64,000 nucleotides of DNA, from assembly GCF_032854445.1 (NCBI RefSeq), contig NC_088301.1, positions 47,911,187-47,975,186 of the forward strand. The letters are read 5' to 3'. Origin of the DNA: Liolophura sinensis (taxonomy: Eukaryota; Mollusca; Polyplacophora; Chitonida; Chitonidae). Shown here in pieces: positions 46,901-58,800 of the stretch. Both the position numbers and the translations under genes were made by a program. A model generated the notes under the pieces. The model ran no database searches, was not told where the DNA came from, and saw nothing but the letters and a program-made list of their open reading frames with translations. Every line of letters starts with the position of its first letter. Position 1 is the stretch's first letter.

Positions 46901-49900
46901 GTAATTATACATTCTTAAATCCTTAGCCGTATGTAATTTGTTTAAACAGGCCTACCCATGTTTGTTACATCTCGGCGATACCCTTGTTATTATAACTAGT
47001 GTTCCTATAGGCTTATATGTTCAATTCACTATACATTTACCATCATGATAATGTTGATATTCGAGGTCTATATTGCTGTCTTGCATTTTTGAACATACAA
47101 ACGTCATAAAAACAGGCATAGTTTATCTTTGGATTGTGATTGACAGCAGTCAACAGGTATACTAGACGCAGTGCACCAGATCGGAAGAAGATGAGGTGTC
47201 TAGGAGTTTACCTAACAAAATTGGTTGCTCTCTGAAAAGCGTGTTCGGGGACAACCGTTATGACTTGATACATGGAATTGTTTTATTTCCGCAGAATGAG
47301 TAACTGTCCTGATGGGATTGCCTTCGTTAATTCTAATGTCACAAACAAGAATCGGTATCTAAAGAGAGACGATCTCTCGAGGACACGTTTTGATTCTTCG
47401 TTCCCAAGAATACAGGTATATATAGGTCTACCTTTGTATCCACAGATTAGTTTCCCGTAATGTAGAATGTGTGTAATTAAGACAGTGGGGGGCTGACGTC
47501 TTATGTACATAGCCTCTGGGTTACCACAAAACTAGTAAGAATTATTTTCTTAAGATCATAGTGCCTTTCACTCTTTTCTTTGTTTTCTCTGCTTCTTCCT
47601 GGCTGTAATATGGTTTCGCTTTGCTCTGCATGTTCTCGTATAAAATCTTTGCTACCTGAAATGTGCCCTTTATTTCATAACGATGTTATAAGTGTCGAGA
47701 TAAAGATTTACCAAAATGGAAGCATTGACTTTCTACGGAGGTACACTTACACTCTTTCGGATTGCACTTTCCCAGTTTGGGCAAATATGCTGCATACAAT
47801 CTTTGCGTCGAAACAGACATTCGTATATCTGTCGTCAACCAATATGGACGTTCCAGGTCAATAATCTAAAAGTCAATTTCCAAAAGGACGTTCAACACAA
47901 ACCACCGAAGAAGCCCACCATAGAAGGTTTAAGGCATTAAAACATAACACAAGGAGGAAACTTGTGTAGCCAGTATAGCTGGTGGTTGTAAATTTTGACA
48001 TTATCTAAATGTAAAATAGCCTCTGTATGTGTTGTGCGATGTCCTACAACGCCAACGCTCTATGTAAAGCTATAGACCTTTTGGAATTGCCTTCCTTTTC
48101 AAGGGTTCGACTGTAAAGACGGAAGTATGGGATCATCATTCACCCGCCAGTAAAATGAAACCTAGACCTAAGTCTCGTCAAGTAGTTAAAGTCGAGGGGC
48201 TGATGTGGAGAAAATTGCTCGTAACTTTTCAATTCAAAGTGTTACCACTTGTCGTCAGTTTATGGTGAGCATTCTACCATCTCAATTCCTAATTGTCCTT
48301 GTGCTTATGTTTTTTTTGTTGTCCGGTTGGATACAATAGGTTTGGTAGGGTGGAGTGGCGTAGAGGGTACTCTTATGTATAATTTATTAGTTATACTAGC
48401 CTATATACAATTTAAAATTTACTCTATATAATCACAATTATGTTTTGTAAATCTCAGCTTTAAAATACATACACGCGGCTGCTGGCCACCGTCATATAAG
48501 GGAAATATTCTTGAGCACGGCGTTAAACACCAAATCAAATAAATAAATAAATTGAAACACATACACATGTATATTCACGAAATGTTTCAATAGTGTGCTG
48601 TTTAGGGTAATTACCTTTCAGTTAAATATTTTTGTCTTTTGACATTTAACAGTGCGTGGTTATCCATCATCTGGCTGTTTACAATGTCTTCTGCTCCAAA
48701 ATGTGCTCCAATACATCGAATGTCGAACACAAAACACGCAGGAGGCCCTACAGGGAAGCCAAGCCCTGTGAAAACAAAGGACAGAAATTTGAGGCAGTTA
48801 GATTACTGTCATTTAAACTATTCCGATTCGTTCCTGGGTTACTCGCACGAGATCACAGTGGAAAATGGTCCAACACATGACATAATGACACCAGGAGATC
48901 TAAGCCTGAATTCGGCTTTCATTGAATGTAGTCAATATTCAAACATCAGCATGTCTCAAGATGTCCCTTCGTGCGATTATGTTTTGTCTCGAAATTTTTA
49001 CGATACATACCCACATCAAAGGCCCATAATAAAGACCGAAGCAACATCATATCCCATTAAGTCAACAACAATGGCATTACAAAGAGAGAAAGATGTATTC
49101 AAAGACAATGGTATTTCAACCACTTTTGCACAATGTAATCCACAATACAGTCTCAAAGCCACTGATACCAAAAGTAACACGGAGACAAAAACAACTGAAA
49201 AGGTGGCAGAGGATGTACAAGTAAAACGTGTAACAAAACACAATGAGGGAATATCTACACCCCAGAAATCGAAGGCAAAGCATGCTGAAAAAGCAGTGTC
49301 CTGTCCTCCAAGGTGGACAACATCGTCAAGTACTAACCGACTGGACAGAAAAGCTGCCAAATGCGCTTTGCCATTTCCGGCTGAAAAAAGTGTACCCGAT
49401 TCCAGGAAACTTGCTGTTAAGTTTTTGCAAATTGCAGCTCATACACCTGCGACAATGTCCACATTTCACAAACAAACCAGAGGCATTGTGCTTGACATTG
49501 ACGCTTCTGAAGATGCACCTGAAGAGATCAAACGTCCATCAGCCAGAAAGAAAAATGTAGGCGTAATAGGAGAGCGTGGAGATTTCAGGAAACTGGCAGG
49601 CTGGAAGTCTTGTGATCCCGTGTCATCACCGATGTACCACAGAGAACAATCACAAAACAAGTCGGTATCAGAACACGACCTACCTAGTTCCTTCATCAGT
49701 GAAAGCACTATAAGTAGTGAAACATGTGGTATAGGTCCCCAAGTCCGGTTATTCACATGTGACAGCGAACCGAAGCCAAACAGAGGCAACACCAGCGAAC
49801 CATTGTCTAACCACTTTGAACTCACTGGCTGCTGTTGTGAGGACAAACAGGTAGGCTCGGATGGAATTCTGAGATTGTTCAAATTAAGTGACGTTCCAAA

Positions 49901-52900
49901 TCAAAGCTTTTTGTCCACTGTCGATCAAGAGATATCGTCATCTTCAACGTCGCCTATTTATGACCTTGACGATTTCAAGAGAGATGCACGCTGGGAACAG
50001 AGAGATGCACGCTGGGAACAGAGAGATGCAATGATTGAAGAATGTACAAATATTTCCGAGGAATTAGATTCGTCACCCACAAGATCTGACTGCAAATCTT
50101 TTGTTGATATACCATTACTAAGCAGTTCGATGGCTGTCGGCACGTTGTCTGTTTTGGATCCGTCTGAAAAAAGCGACACTGGGTTAGATAACCTGTCGTC
50201 CCCAAACAGCACAGGAAGCGAATCCTCTCAGATGGCTAAGTTCCATAATTTTTGTCTGCGCCTTTTGGAGACAAGTTTTCTTGGGGAAGCTGACGGCGAA
50301 GAGACAATTAACCCGGATATTATAAAAGCACCATCCCTCGACGAAAACCAACAGCACCAACTTCTCGCATTTTTTCATGACAAATCATCGGATAGTTTCA
50401 GAAGAAATCTCACACTTTCCGACAAAAGTTCACAAGCAGATGGTCTGCCCTTAGAAAATCCTAATCCTCGGATGTGTTTGTCCGATCCCGAAGGCAAGCT
50501 CGAGCAGGTTCCATTGTTTTGCAGTATGTTGGCGTCCTCTTGCTTCGATGTAAAGCAGTGGCAAAATGGCTGTGTAATTCCACATACAAATGGTAGCACT
50601 GATGATTCCGGGTCCTGTGTTGCCACGGAGGTGTTTAGCCCTCTTCGCCTCCGGTTAGCCTATGAAGACGACACTGATCAGGCGCATACAGAAGATAACG
50701 AGAGCATTGCCACTGAGTCCACACTATCCTCAACAAGTGCACCGGCTGAGTCTTTTCCAGAGCAAGATGTTCACCTGTCCACCAACAGGAAGTCAGCCAG
50801 GTCTAAAGGGCCAACAAAACTGCCTGATGTTCCCATGGACATGGACTTCGTCTACATGTCGTGTAAAACTGGACGACTAGTACCCGTCAAAGATTTCATC
50901 AGGATTCTTGAGAGCTGCTGCCTTGGGGTGGATGAGAAGAAAGACATTGTTAGCCAACAATACACAATCGCCAGAGAGAAATGTGTAAGTCAGCCCCAAG
51001 ACAAGAGCAAATACAATTTAATGTTTCTCTGGAAAATATGATAGCTCAAAATATATTTAAAAAATTAATTGTACCTTTAATTTACAAAACAATGAAATTC
51101 TGTTGCAAAGTGGGTTAGTATAGCAGAAAATTATTAAGTGGTCAGAAAAAAGAGTTAGAAATAATTTAGATGGGAATGTACTTTGATACATTAACACGTG
51201 TGCTTTCATTTCAGTGTCTGGACTGGATTGAAGCCATCCGAAACAGAGGAAAGAGAATTCTTCCAAAGTGGTGGCTGCACAGGTATATCAATTTTCCCTT
51301 TTCAAGGCTAACTGAGCTACAGCGTTAACAACAGCGAATGTTCTATAGGTACTCGGTGATGGAATTGCTTACAATGCAGCAGGTTTCATATTGGCTCACA
51401 GGAATTTTGAAGTGTTTTGTATACTATTATGTCCTGCATAGGATTTGCGTCTATGGCTATAAGTACCCACGTGTCTCAAGTGAGAATTTGTTTTCAGCGA
51501 TAGATTTTAATTTCTATACTCGATCAAAGAAATATGTATTATTTACACGGGTTTAAATCTAATTATACCCCATTCACACGGGCAAAGTTAAGATGGTTTA
51601 AATCCGAAAGTGGCTTTGAGCCAGTTTAACGTCGGTAGTATGAATGCAGAGCGGGGGCATTTAATCCCGATTATTTGACCCTGCTAACGACGTGGCTTTA
51701 AGAGTTTGTATGTGTCGTGTGAACGGTTACTAGATTAAATGCCCCGGATACGTGGAGGTCAGGATGAAACCGACTTAAATGTGACTGTATGAACGGACAA
51801 ATGCCTGAACTGGCTTAAACCCGGCTTTGCCATGCACAAGGTCGTGTGAACGCACACATTTTTTATACGCCCGCCATTAGGCGCTATTATGTTCCGCCTG
51901 TCCGTCCGTCCGTATTTGTGTCCTGGCTATAACTCCATCAGGTTTCCACATATAGTTTTAATTTTTGGTGGATACATAGATACACAAATGACGATGTGTT
52001 GCGACCACACTTTTCGCATTTTTCATAGTAACTAGATAGCCATTTTCCTTATATATACTATATAAATAGATTTGATTTTCGTGTCCGAGCTACAACTCCA
52101 ACTGTTTTCAGCATAAAGTTTAGATTTGAGGTGGATACCTTTGTCCACTTGCGATGAAGTTTCCCCTCAGGGTTATACTCACCACAATGTTGCTGGTATT
52201 CTCGGATACATTTCAAACAAATGCGTTTGTTGGGGCGTATGTTGCGTTCACCTGAACTCAACATACAAATTTCTAATTTTGCCCGTGTGAACGGGTTATT
52301 AGTAACCAGTTTCTTAATACAGGTTTTTTTACGGCGTGAAATTATAGCGAAAATAAACATCTTCTTCAATTCGTTCATATCTTATTTGTATACCATCTTG
52401 GCAGATACATGAGAGCGGAAGGTTTGGAGAGCAACAAATGCAGGAAGAGACGTGAATGGCTGGAGAGAAAGCAAGCTCAAGCTCTGGAAGAAGAGAGGTT
52501 ACGAGAGAAAAAAGACCTCTTCTTTCTTGGATCCAGGTCAGATATCGGACGATATTTGGAAGAAGCTACTGGGCCAGAAAAATTACTATTCAATTATGGA
52601 CAAGACGGCATTCCCCGATTTCAGATCGAGCAGTACTTTGCTAAAGTTGCCGAAAGCGTTACAGCTTCCTCATTGACCAGTGAAGTAAAAGTAGATCTGA
52701 ACGTCGGGCAGCCATCTAGATGGACAAACCCGGCTCTAAACACACCTAGAGAAGACATGGACAGCATGTGCATGTCAAGCCCAGGTCGTTCTAGGAGTGC
52801 CGGAGGGGAACCGCGTGAACATCCGGGTACACAAGATGCAGAACTTCAGACATCCAATGAATCTCAACCAATCGACCGGGCTGTTGAAGATGGGAGTGGA

Positions 52901-52921
52901 GATTCTTTTTGCGAACCATAG
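46812..52921 (+). CDS. Unrecognised gene, six-exon model, about 1,095 residues
   Basis: Exons: 46812-46900, 47295-47415, 48104-48264, 48653-50984, 51215-51282, 52405-52921. All five junctions use AG/GT and are in phase. The first exon encodes a signal-peptide-like start (MDTQYLLLVWFCCLTPFIPM). Exons 3-4 together give a hydrophobic stretch ending AWLSIIWLFT that could be a membrane anchor. The bulk (exon 4) is Ser/Thr/Asp/Glu rich and probably disordered. The C-terminal part is more ordered: DFVYMSCKTGRLVPVKDFIR, then CLDWIEAIRNRGKRILPKWW, then a basic/acidic helix (REWLERKQAQALEEERLREK) and FFLGSRSDIGRYLEEA. I recognise no domain. Alternatively exon 4 starts the protein, with ATG at 48684 (961 residues). 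The last three exons are well supported; the first three rest on splice sites and phase only. AATAAA at 53188 is a candidate polyadenylation signal. Confidence 0.6.
47295..47415 (+). CDS. Unknown gene, putative exon 2
   Basis: The acceptor is TTCCGCAG ending at 47294 and the donor is GTATAT at 47416. It is open in the frame set by exon 1 (MSNCPDGIAFVNSNVTNKNR) and has an N-glycosylation site (NVT). It ends in phase 0. Confidence 0.45.
48104..48264 (+). CDS. Unknown gene, putative exon 3
   Basis: The acceptor is CTTTTCAAG ending at 48103 and the donor is GTGAGC at 48265. There are 53 codons without a stop (GSTVKTEVWDHHSPASK to FKVLPLVVSL). It starts in phase 0 and ends in phase 2, exactly what is needed to connect exon 2 with the long frame of exon 4. 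Confidence 0.4.
48475..48553 (+). mobile_element. 5'-truncated SINE
   Basis: GCTGCTGGCCACCGTCATAT, ATATTCTTGAGCACGGCGTT and CACCAAATCAAATAAATAAA are the last third of the 55038 family. It lies in an intron of the unrecognised gene. Confidence 0.88.
48653..50984 (+). CDS. Unknown gene, long exon 4
   Basis: A continuous frame of 777 codons, far too long for chance in this AT-rich DNA. The acceptor is ACAG at 48649-48652 and the donor is GTAAGT at 50985. The product is low in complexity and rich in Ser, Asp, Glu and Lys. A perfect 21-bp tandem duplication at 49983-50024 repeats the peptide DARWEQR. If upstream exons are not used, the first ATG is at 48684. Confidence 0.9.
51215..51282 (+). CDS. 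Unknown gene, exon 5
   Basis: The acceptor is TTTCAG ending at 51214 and the donor is GTATAT at 51283. It encodes CLDWIEAIRNRGKRILPKWW followed by LH, a Trp-rich, ordered-looking segment in phase with both neighbours. Confidence 0.8.
51568..52297. mobile_element. Nested inverted-repeat (MITE-like) element in intron 5
   Basis: The outer ends CCATTCACACGGGCAAAGTT and AATTTTGCCCGTGTGAACGG are inverted copies. Inside, TTCACACG at 51573 and CGTGTGAAC near 51843 delimit a second foldback. It holds a further inverted pair, GGGGCATTTAATCC with GATTAAATGCCCC. No transposase ORF is seen, so it is presumably non-autonomous. Confidence 0.75.
52405..52921 (+). CDS. Unknown gene, last coding exon
   Basis: The acceptor is TTGGCAG ending at 52404. 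It encodes YMRAEGLESNKCRKRREWLE, a charged helix, RSDIGRYLEEATGPEKLLFN, and a disordered tail ending GDSFCEP. The stop TAG is at 52919-52921. A 19-bp segment including the stop is repeated in tandem right after it (52903-52940). Confidence 0.88.
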
Positions 52922-53187
52922 TTCTTTTTGCGAACCATAGTTACGCACATAGGAACCATTACACGACTGATTCTTTTCTGAATACAAAAGAAAGCAAATA
53001 GCTGCAGTTACTCATGAAGCGTTGGGCGCTCGTCGTTCCATTCTGAGATTTAAAACGCAGTAGTTTTGGCACGAGCAATGGTGACGTATACAGCAGAGCA
53101 AAATTAAGTAGCGGAAATAACAAACGAATAATTGAACCCATATCCATCAGACAGTCGTGTTCTTGTGGAGTTTTAAGGGGGAAAATG

Positions 53188-53193
53188 AATAAA
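53188..53193 (+). terminator. Candidate polyadenylation signal AATAAA
   Basis: AATAAA lies about 267 bases after the stop codon of the unrecognised gene. Confidence 0.5.
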
Positions 53194-53322
53194 AATAGAT
53201 CTTGAAATCATGAATGAGTTTTTACTTTCAAGTTCTTTATGTGACTAGAATTCAACTCAATCTATCTCGTCATAAATCTATTCTATTTTGTTTAAATGCT
53301 CCGTTTGCCCGTTTTACAAATC

Positions 53323-53466
53323 TGGGCCCATTTCACAAAAAGTTCGTAAATCAATTTTTCATAACTTTTCTCGTAAATGGCGTCGCCTTCTTGCAGTAAA
53401 AATTATAAAAAGTCTTTTACGAAAACAGTTACTAGAAATGTGACGAAATTTTGTGAAAGTGACCTC
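53323..53466. repeat. Small foldback (MITE-like) element
   Basis: The left end GGGCCCATTTCACAAAAAGT pairs with the right end AATTTTGTGAAAGTGACC. Internal arms (TTCGTAAA against TTTTACGAAA) also pair. The length is about 144 bp with no ORF. Confidence 0.7.
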
Positions 53467-54343
53467 AGTCATATAGGTTGCGCATGGCGTACGTAGAGTT
53501 CACATGTACGTAGAGCTAGCTGAGGCTTCTGGTGGACGCAGGATAAAGAAATAAATTTAAAGGAAATGAAAGCATTGGGCCTATATAACGCTTGTACAAC
53601 TCATCGCGTGAAGGACAAGAAAGATCATACCGTTCAACAGTTTTTATGTTTTCCAGTGCATGCTTTCAGAGAGTTTCATTGAAACAGATTACTGCTTAAC
53701 GTCTTAACGTCATGAGGACTGGAAACGGCTACGACGTTATCCCATAAAAGTGCATCTTTACAAGTGAATCGAAGCTTGAAAAACCAGATGGTATCCAGAA
53801 TCTCCCTATTCAACAGACTCCAAGTCTTCAAGCTAGATTGAAATTAATCAGTAGATGTGAAGGCCAAGACTGAAACAACAAACAAACGTTATCATTGAAA
53901 TTCAAATTAATATAAGATAAATCCCCTGTGTAGGCGACAACCACAGTACTGCAGAGTAAAGAATGTTCAGTTTTTCTCTCTTACTAATATGTTCAATATT
54001 AAAACTCATGAACCTGCTTTACCCTCTTACATACACAAAATTATATATTCGTCCTTTTTTGTATCACAACGGTCTTCACAACTGCACTTTGCTTAATGCC
54101 ATATGCCCAGCGCTCTCTTGCGCCATCCGTATTTCCCACCTCGATGAAACACGTACACTAAGAGGTGCCCGAACTAGATTAAGACATTTTGAAGGTATTA
54201 AAGTCTTTCACGCTCAAAATATCGCTGAGATCCTTGCACTGCTGGCACTAGCTCGATCTTACAGATCATCTTTACATATATGTATATAATGTAGCCTGGT
54301 AATGATGGAATCATTTAGAAGTTCACCTGGATAACATAACAAA

Positions 54344-54501
54344 TATATGGACCACAACTTTTATTTGTTCAGTGAGCGACGTTTCGGTACAGCTACCAAT
54401 ACCGTTATCAAGCATAATACTTATTAATTATGCTTGATAAGAGAATAAGTAGCTATACCGAAACGTCGCTCACTGAATAAATAAAAGCTGTGATCCACAT
54501 A
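54344..54501. repeat. Long hairpin: two 75-bp inverted arms, 7-8-base loop
   Basis: TTCAGTGAGCGACGTTTCGG in the left arm matches CCGAAACGTCGCTCACTGAA in the right arm exactly. The rest of the arms match at about 85-90% by eye, down to TATCAAGCATAAT and ATTATGCTTGATA at the loop. Confidence 0.92.
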
Positions 54502-55037
54502 TTGGTAATGTTAGTCATTTATTAGTTTAGGAATATTATGCTAAAATACGCGCGTAGTATGTATAGTTCTAGCCTTTAACCCACATCGTTCCTCCATAAA
54601 AAATCTTTGTACTTGGCCTCTAAACCTCGTTGCCACCCTGTATGTATGCGAACGTGCCTTTTGTATACACACCACTGATGGGGAATGGCACACTGTGGTA
54701 TCGCACACATCCTGTTTTGTCTATGCCAGCAACGCCTCTATAGCTAGATCGTATAAGCCTTTGAGGTCATGTCGACTTAACTAAAGCACTTAGAGGTTGG
54801 CCTGTAGCTACTCCACGTGCACACAGTTGGATGTGTTGCTTCATTGTTAGCACTGGGTGTCGGCTAGGACTGCAGTTAAGATGCTATAATATGCATTCAG
54901 AATAGAACCGTAACCCTGGAATACTAATGTCATAAATGCCAAATACGCGGCTTTTGTGATACTGCATAATGATTATCAAGTTTTCAACATATATGAATTA
55001 TTGTTCATAAAAAGAGATTAAGGGGTTAAACACAGCT

Positions 55038-55310
55038 AATTTATTTATTTATTTATTTGATTGGTGTTTTACGCCGTACTCAAGAATATTTCACTTATAC
55101 GACGGCGGCCAGCATTATGGTGAGAGGAAACCGGGCAGAGCCCGGTGGAAACCCTCGATCATCCGCAGGTTGCTGGCAGACCTTCCTACGTACGGCCGGA
55201 GAGGAAGCCAGCATGAGCTGGACTTGAATTCACAGCGACCGCACTGGTGAGAGGCTCCTGGGTCATTACGCTGCGCTAGCGCGCTAATCAACTGAGCCAC
55301 AGGCCCCTCT
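55038..55310 (-). mobile_element. tRNA-derived SINE, near full length
   Basis: Read on the minus strand it starts with a tRNA-like head: an A-box-like TGGCTCAGTTGATTAGCGCG, and a B-box-like GAATTCAAGTCC near 55222-55233. A conserved core follows (CGGTTTCCTCTCACCATAAT, TTCTTGAGTACGGCGTAAAA) and the tail ACACCAATCAAATAAATAAA. CTAATT flanks it on both sides (55036 and 55309), a possible short target duplication. It ends about 250 bases before the PhyH start codon. Confidence 0.9.
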
Positions 55311-55558
55311 AATTCATAGAATATTAGTACCTAAGTTTACATGAGTGTTTTGCCGCATATGTGACCTGGATATTGCGTGACCTTGAACTTTGGTTAAGTG
55401 ATAAAGGTGATGTGTTTTGTGATAGGCCTGCCACGCGATATTATCGCGCTGGCGTTAACACTGAGTTACGTAGGTGCATGACACACGTGCGCGTACATAC
55501 ACACGCACAAATCTCTATATCCCAGCGGTTTACATCGGTGGTGAATGAGGGCTGAACC

Positions 55559-55687
55559 ATGAGTCGGTGGCCGGGCGAGACTGATTTAACATACCCGGAA
55601 GTATTCAGCTGTATCCCAGCTCATGCCAAGTATGGGGGTAAACCTGGACAGCTCTCAGATGCTCAGACAGCTCAGTATTACAAAGAG
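55559..55687 (+). CDS. PhyH exon 1
   Basis: It encodes MSRWPGETDLTYPEVFSCIP to QTAQYYKE and has donor GTGAGA at 55688. There are 43 codons, ending in phase 0. Confidence 0.9.
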
Positions 55688-55809
55688 GTGAGACACATAG
55701 TAGTAGACTAACTACGTAGGCCTACTTATTGGGTTAATTCGGTGGTCGGTGAAAATCTTTTATCATAGACCTGGTGTACGTAAGACATATATATATACAC
55801 TCAACAAAA

Positions 55810-55882
<73 letters not shown>

Positions 55883-58800
55883 CTTTAATTTTTATTTTTT
55901 TTTTATTTCTGTTTCACACCTGTAAACTTGATACTACACCTTCATGTAACATACATATATTCCTTCGACAGGGTTTTCTAGTTGTCAAGGAATTCTTCAG
56001 GAAAGAGGAATTGGATCCAGCTAGAGAAGCTATTAACCAACTTGTCGATGAATTGGCCCAGAAGCTATTCGAAGCAGGAAAAATCAAAGGTGTTATATTT
56101 AGATGAATCGTAATTAAGAGTTTGGTTAAGTTTGACTTTGAACATGGAATAATCAATAATATGTTGTATCTTAATCAATATTCAATGATATGTTATATCT
56201 TATACGGGTATATATTTGTTTACCATATCTGTTGAATCTACAAATATAACCACTACATCTTACATGTACGCTCTACAAATTTTGAGGAAGTTACGTACGA
56301 ACACCAGTACGAAATAAAACACCAGTTAAATACATAAATGAATAAATGAACCCCAGTTTCTCGATTAACAGTATAATATTGTTACCTTCCTCCAGACCTG
56401 TATGAGAGTGAGGGATATTTTACTCGCCTGATTAAAATCGAAGAGGACTTCCCTGGGGCGAATATAATACTTCACAAAACCGAAAAACTTCCACAGGTAA
56501 TTCGTGTCACCCAAGAGGAATATTTGTGTAAGGTTTTTGTAAGTGTAAACTGGACTTTTGTATGTTATCTTTGACGACCAAGCGGGAATGGTGTTTGCTG
56601 TTCTGAGATAACTTTTTAGTTTGTGTTGTGTTTCCACGGACATGCCTTTTGCGATAACAAGTTCTTAAATCCTCCAGGGAGTGGAAACACGTTCCACTGA
56701 CTCTTTGCGACTCTTTAACACACGCTTTAACCTCTAAAGAAAAAGTAGGCATCACTAAATATACCTCTTGAACTATGCATAAATGTACTTTCATTTACTT
56801 TTTTTTAGATTTTTGCGAAGAATCTTAAAGGCGTTCAAACAAATGAATTCTAAGGTGGGCTTTATGTACCATACTATCAGAGTTTAGGAACTCTGACGTC
56901 ACATGAAGTTTTATCAACTCTAATTACGACACTGAATGTTGGAATAACTCTTTTTACCCATGAGTAAAAGATTACTGATAAAAGATTAGCCAAAACTCAT
57001 TCATTCTGGTGAACATCAGGAAAAAAAAGGTGATCTGAGTTCCTAGATCCTGTCAGTATGGCTCATAAAGACCACCTTAGTATTCAAATATCTGAATGCC
57101 TTTCAACACTCTTAAAAAAATCTGACAAAATAAATGAAAGTATTTTTACGCATAATTTTCAGTTATCTGTATGATGAACCTTACTTCACATTTTAGCTTT
57201 CTTTTACTTTAACGCAAAGCGAATGGAAAACGTCCTATTTTAACGCAATGCACCAGGATTTATGGATGAGGAGGATTAACGCATGGGCCGTGGAAACACT
57301 GCAACAACAAGTAATTGCGAAGAACACAAACGCAATAGCATGTCCGTAGAAACCCAGCGTTATAAGCCAAAAGAGCTAGTTCAGCCCAAAGGTCACATGA
57401 CCAGCTCTCACAGGAGTGGTCTAAGGGCTGGTCCATCCTTTTGCATCAAAACAGACATTCGTATACCAGCTGTCAACCATAATGAACGTTCCTAACTATT
57501 TTTATTAATTGAACTACGTCTATACTCCGTGAAAATTTTTTAGTCAGTTGTCTCAAATATTTCTCTTTAGTGTAGACCACAAACTTGGTGTAATTCAATA
57601 TACAGCTGAGTTCGTTAAGCTGTGTACATCGTAATCGCTCAGATACACAATGATTTTAATTAAGAACTGCTCACTATGCAGGGTAAGAAACTGAAAAGGT
57701 ACCCGTGGGATACTTGGCTCTGACACTGCACGAACAAGAAAGACTTTTCTTCAAACAGTCAACAAGCATATTTTTCTCCTAGACTACAGTTATTTCCATA
57801 TGCATGCAGACTCTGTAGGTAAGGAAAAACAACAATGCAACACAATGGAATTGGGGTTATGCATGAATATTTACACATTTATACCGACAAACATCATAGA
57901 CCTGGTATGTGTTTCTGAACGTGGCACTTTAATTTCAGGCATTTAGAAATTTGTGGTCCAATGAGAGATTGTTGAACGTGGTCGAACAGTTTGTTGGACC
58001 CGACATTGGAGGACACCCCGTGTGGAATTTGAGGACAAAAACTCCCAATAATGAAGCCACCACCGTGCCCTGGCATCAAGGTTGGTGCACTGGTTCAAAA
58101 CCAGCGGCACAAATTTTATAATAGAAAAAAGGCTTGGGGAGGAATAAGATTAATGTTTGATGTAAGAGTTCAACAGGTCTAACGATCTTATCAAGAGGTT
58201 CACTGTTTTCCTGAACGAGGTCTGTCATAAAAGTTGAAATAACTTAACTCTTTCACCAGTGGGTTCAAAGTTATCGTGAATAGCGTATGTTATAAGAGTT
58301 GAACCATCTTGGGTCCACAGTTCTGTCGAATGTGGTTTGGCTCAGTAGATGTCTAAAAGTGTTAAATAGCTCTGCTAGCGTTGTCTTGGAGGTTATTCAG
58401 AGCAGATTAGCAAACGCTCCAAGACTTAATGTGACTCTAATTCAAATAATATAGGATTCAGTTTTTTTTCTTCAAATTATATCTTCAATGTATTTTTGAT
58501 TGGTAAGGATCTTTATTAAGATACCCATGCTTTGGCGCATGTGTACTGTAGATGTTGTTAGTAATTACATAAGGCATTGCACAGATTCAGCATACATGGC
58601 CAAAGACTCGTATGGCAAACACATTTTAACGGCCTGGATACCGTTGGTTGACGCAAACGAAGTGAACGGCTGTATGCAGGTGAGACGTTTACTGTTGATA
58701 TATATAATACCTCATCAAATACTTGGAATTACGTTTGATATTTACAATGTTTCTAAAAGAATCAAATATTTCATGGACATCATATTCTGGTCTTTAATTT

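Noticed and set aside
47295-48653. Direct splicing of the 47295-47415 exon to 48653
   Set aside because: It puts the long exon into a frame that stops near 48880. Inserting 48104-48264 keeps the 777-codon frame.
55222-55310. Possible tRNA gene from A- and B-box-like sequence
   Set aside because: The boxes belong to a SINE head. The stem pairing of a true tRNA is not kept and the sequence continues into the SINE core.
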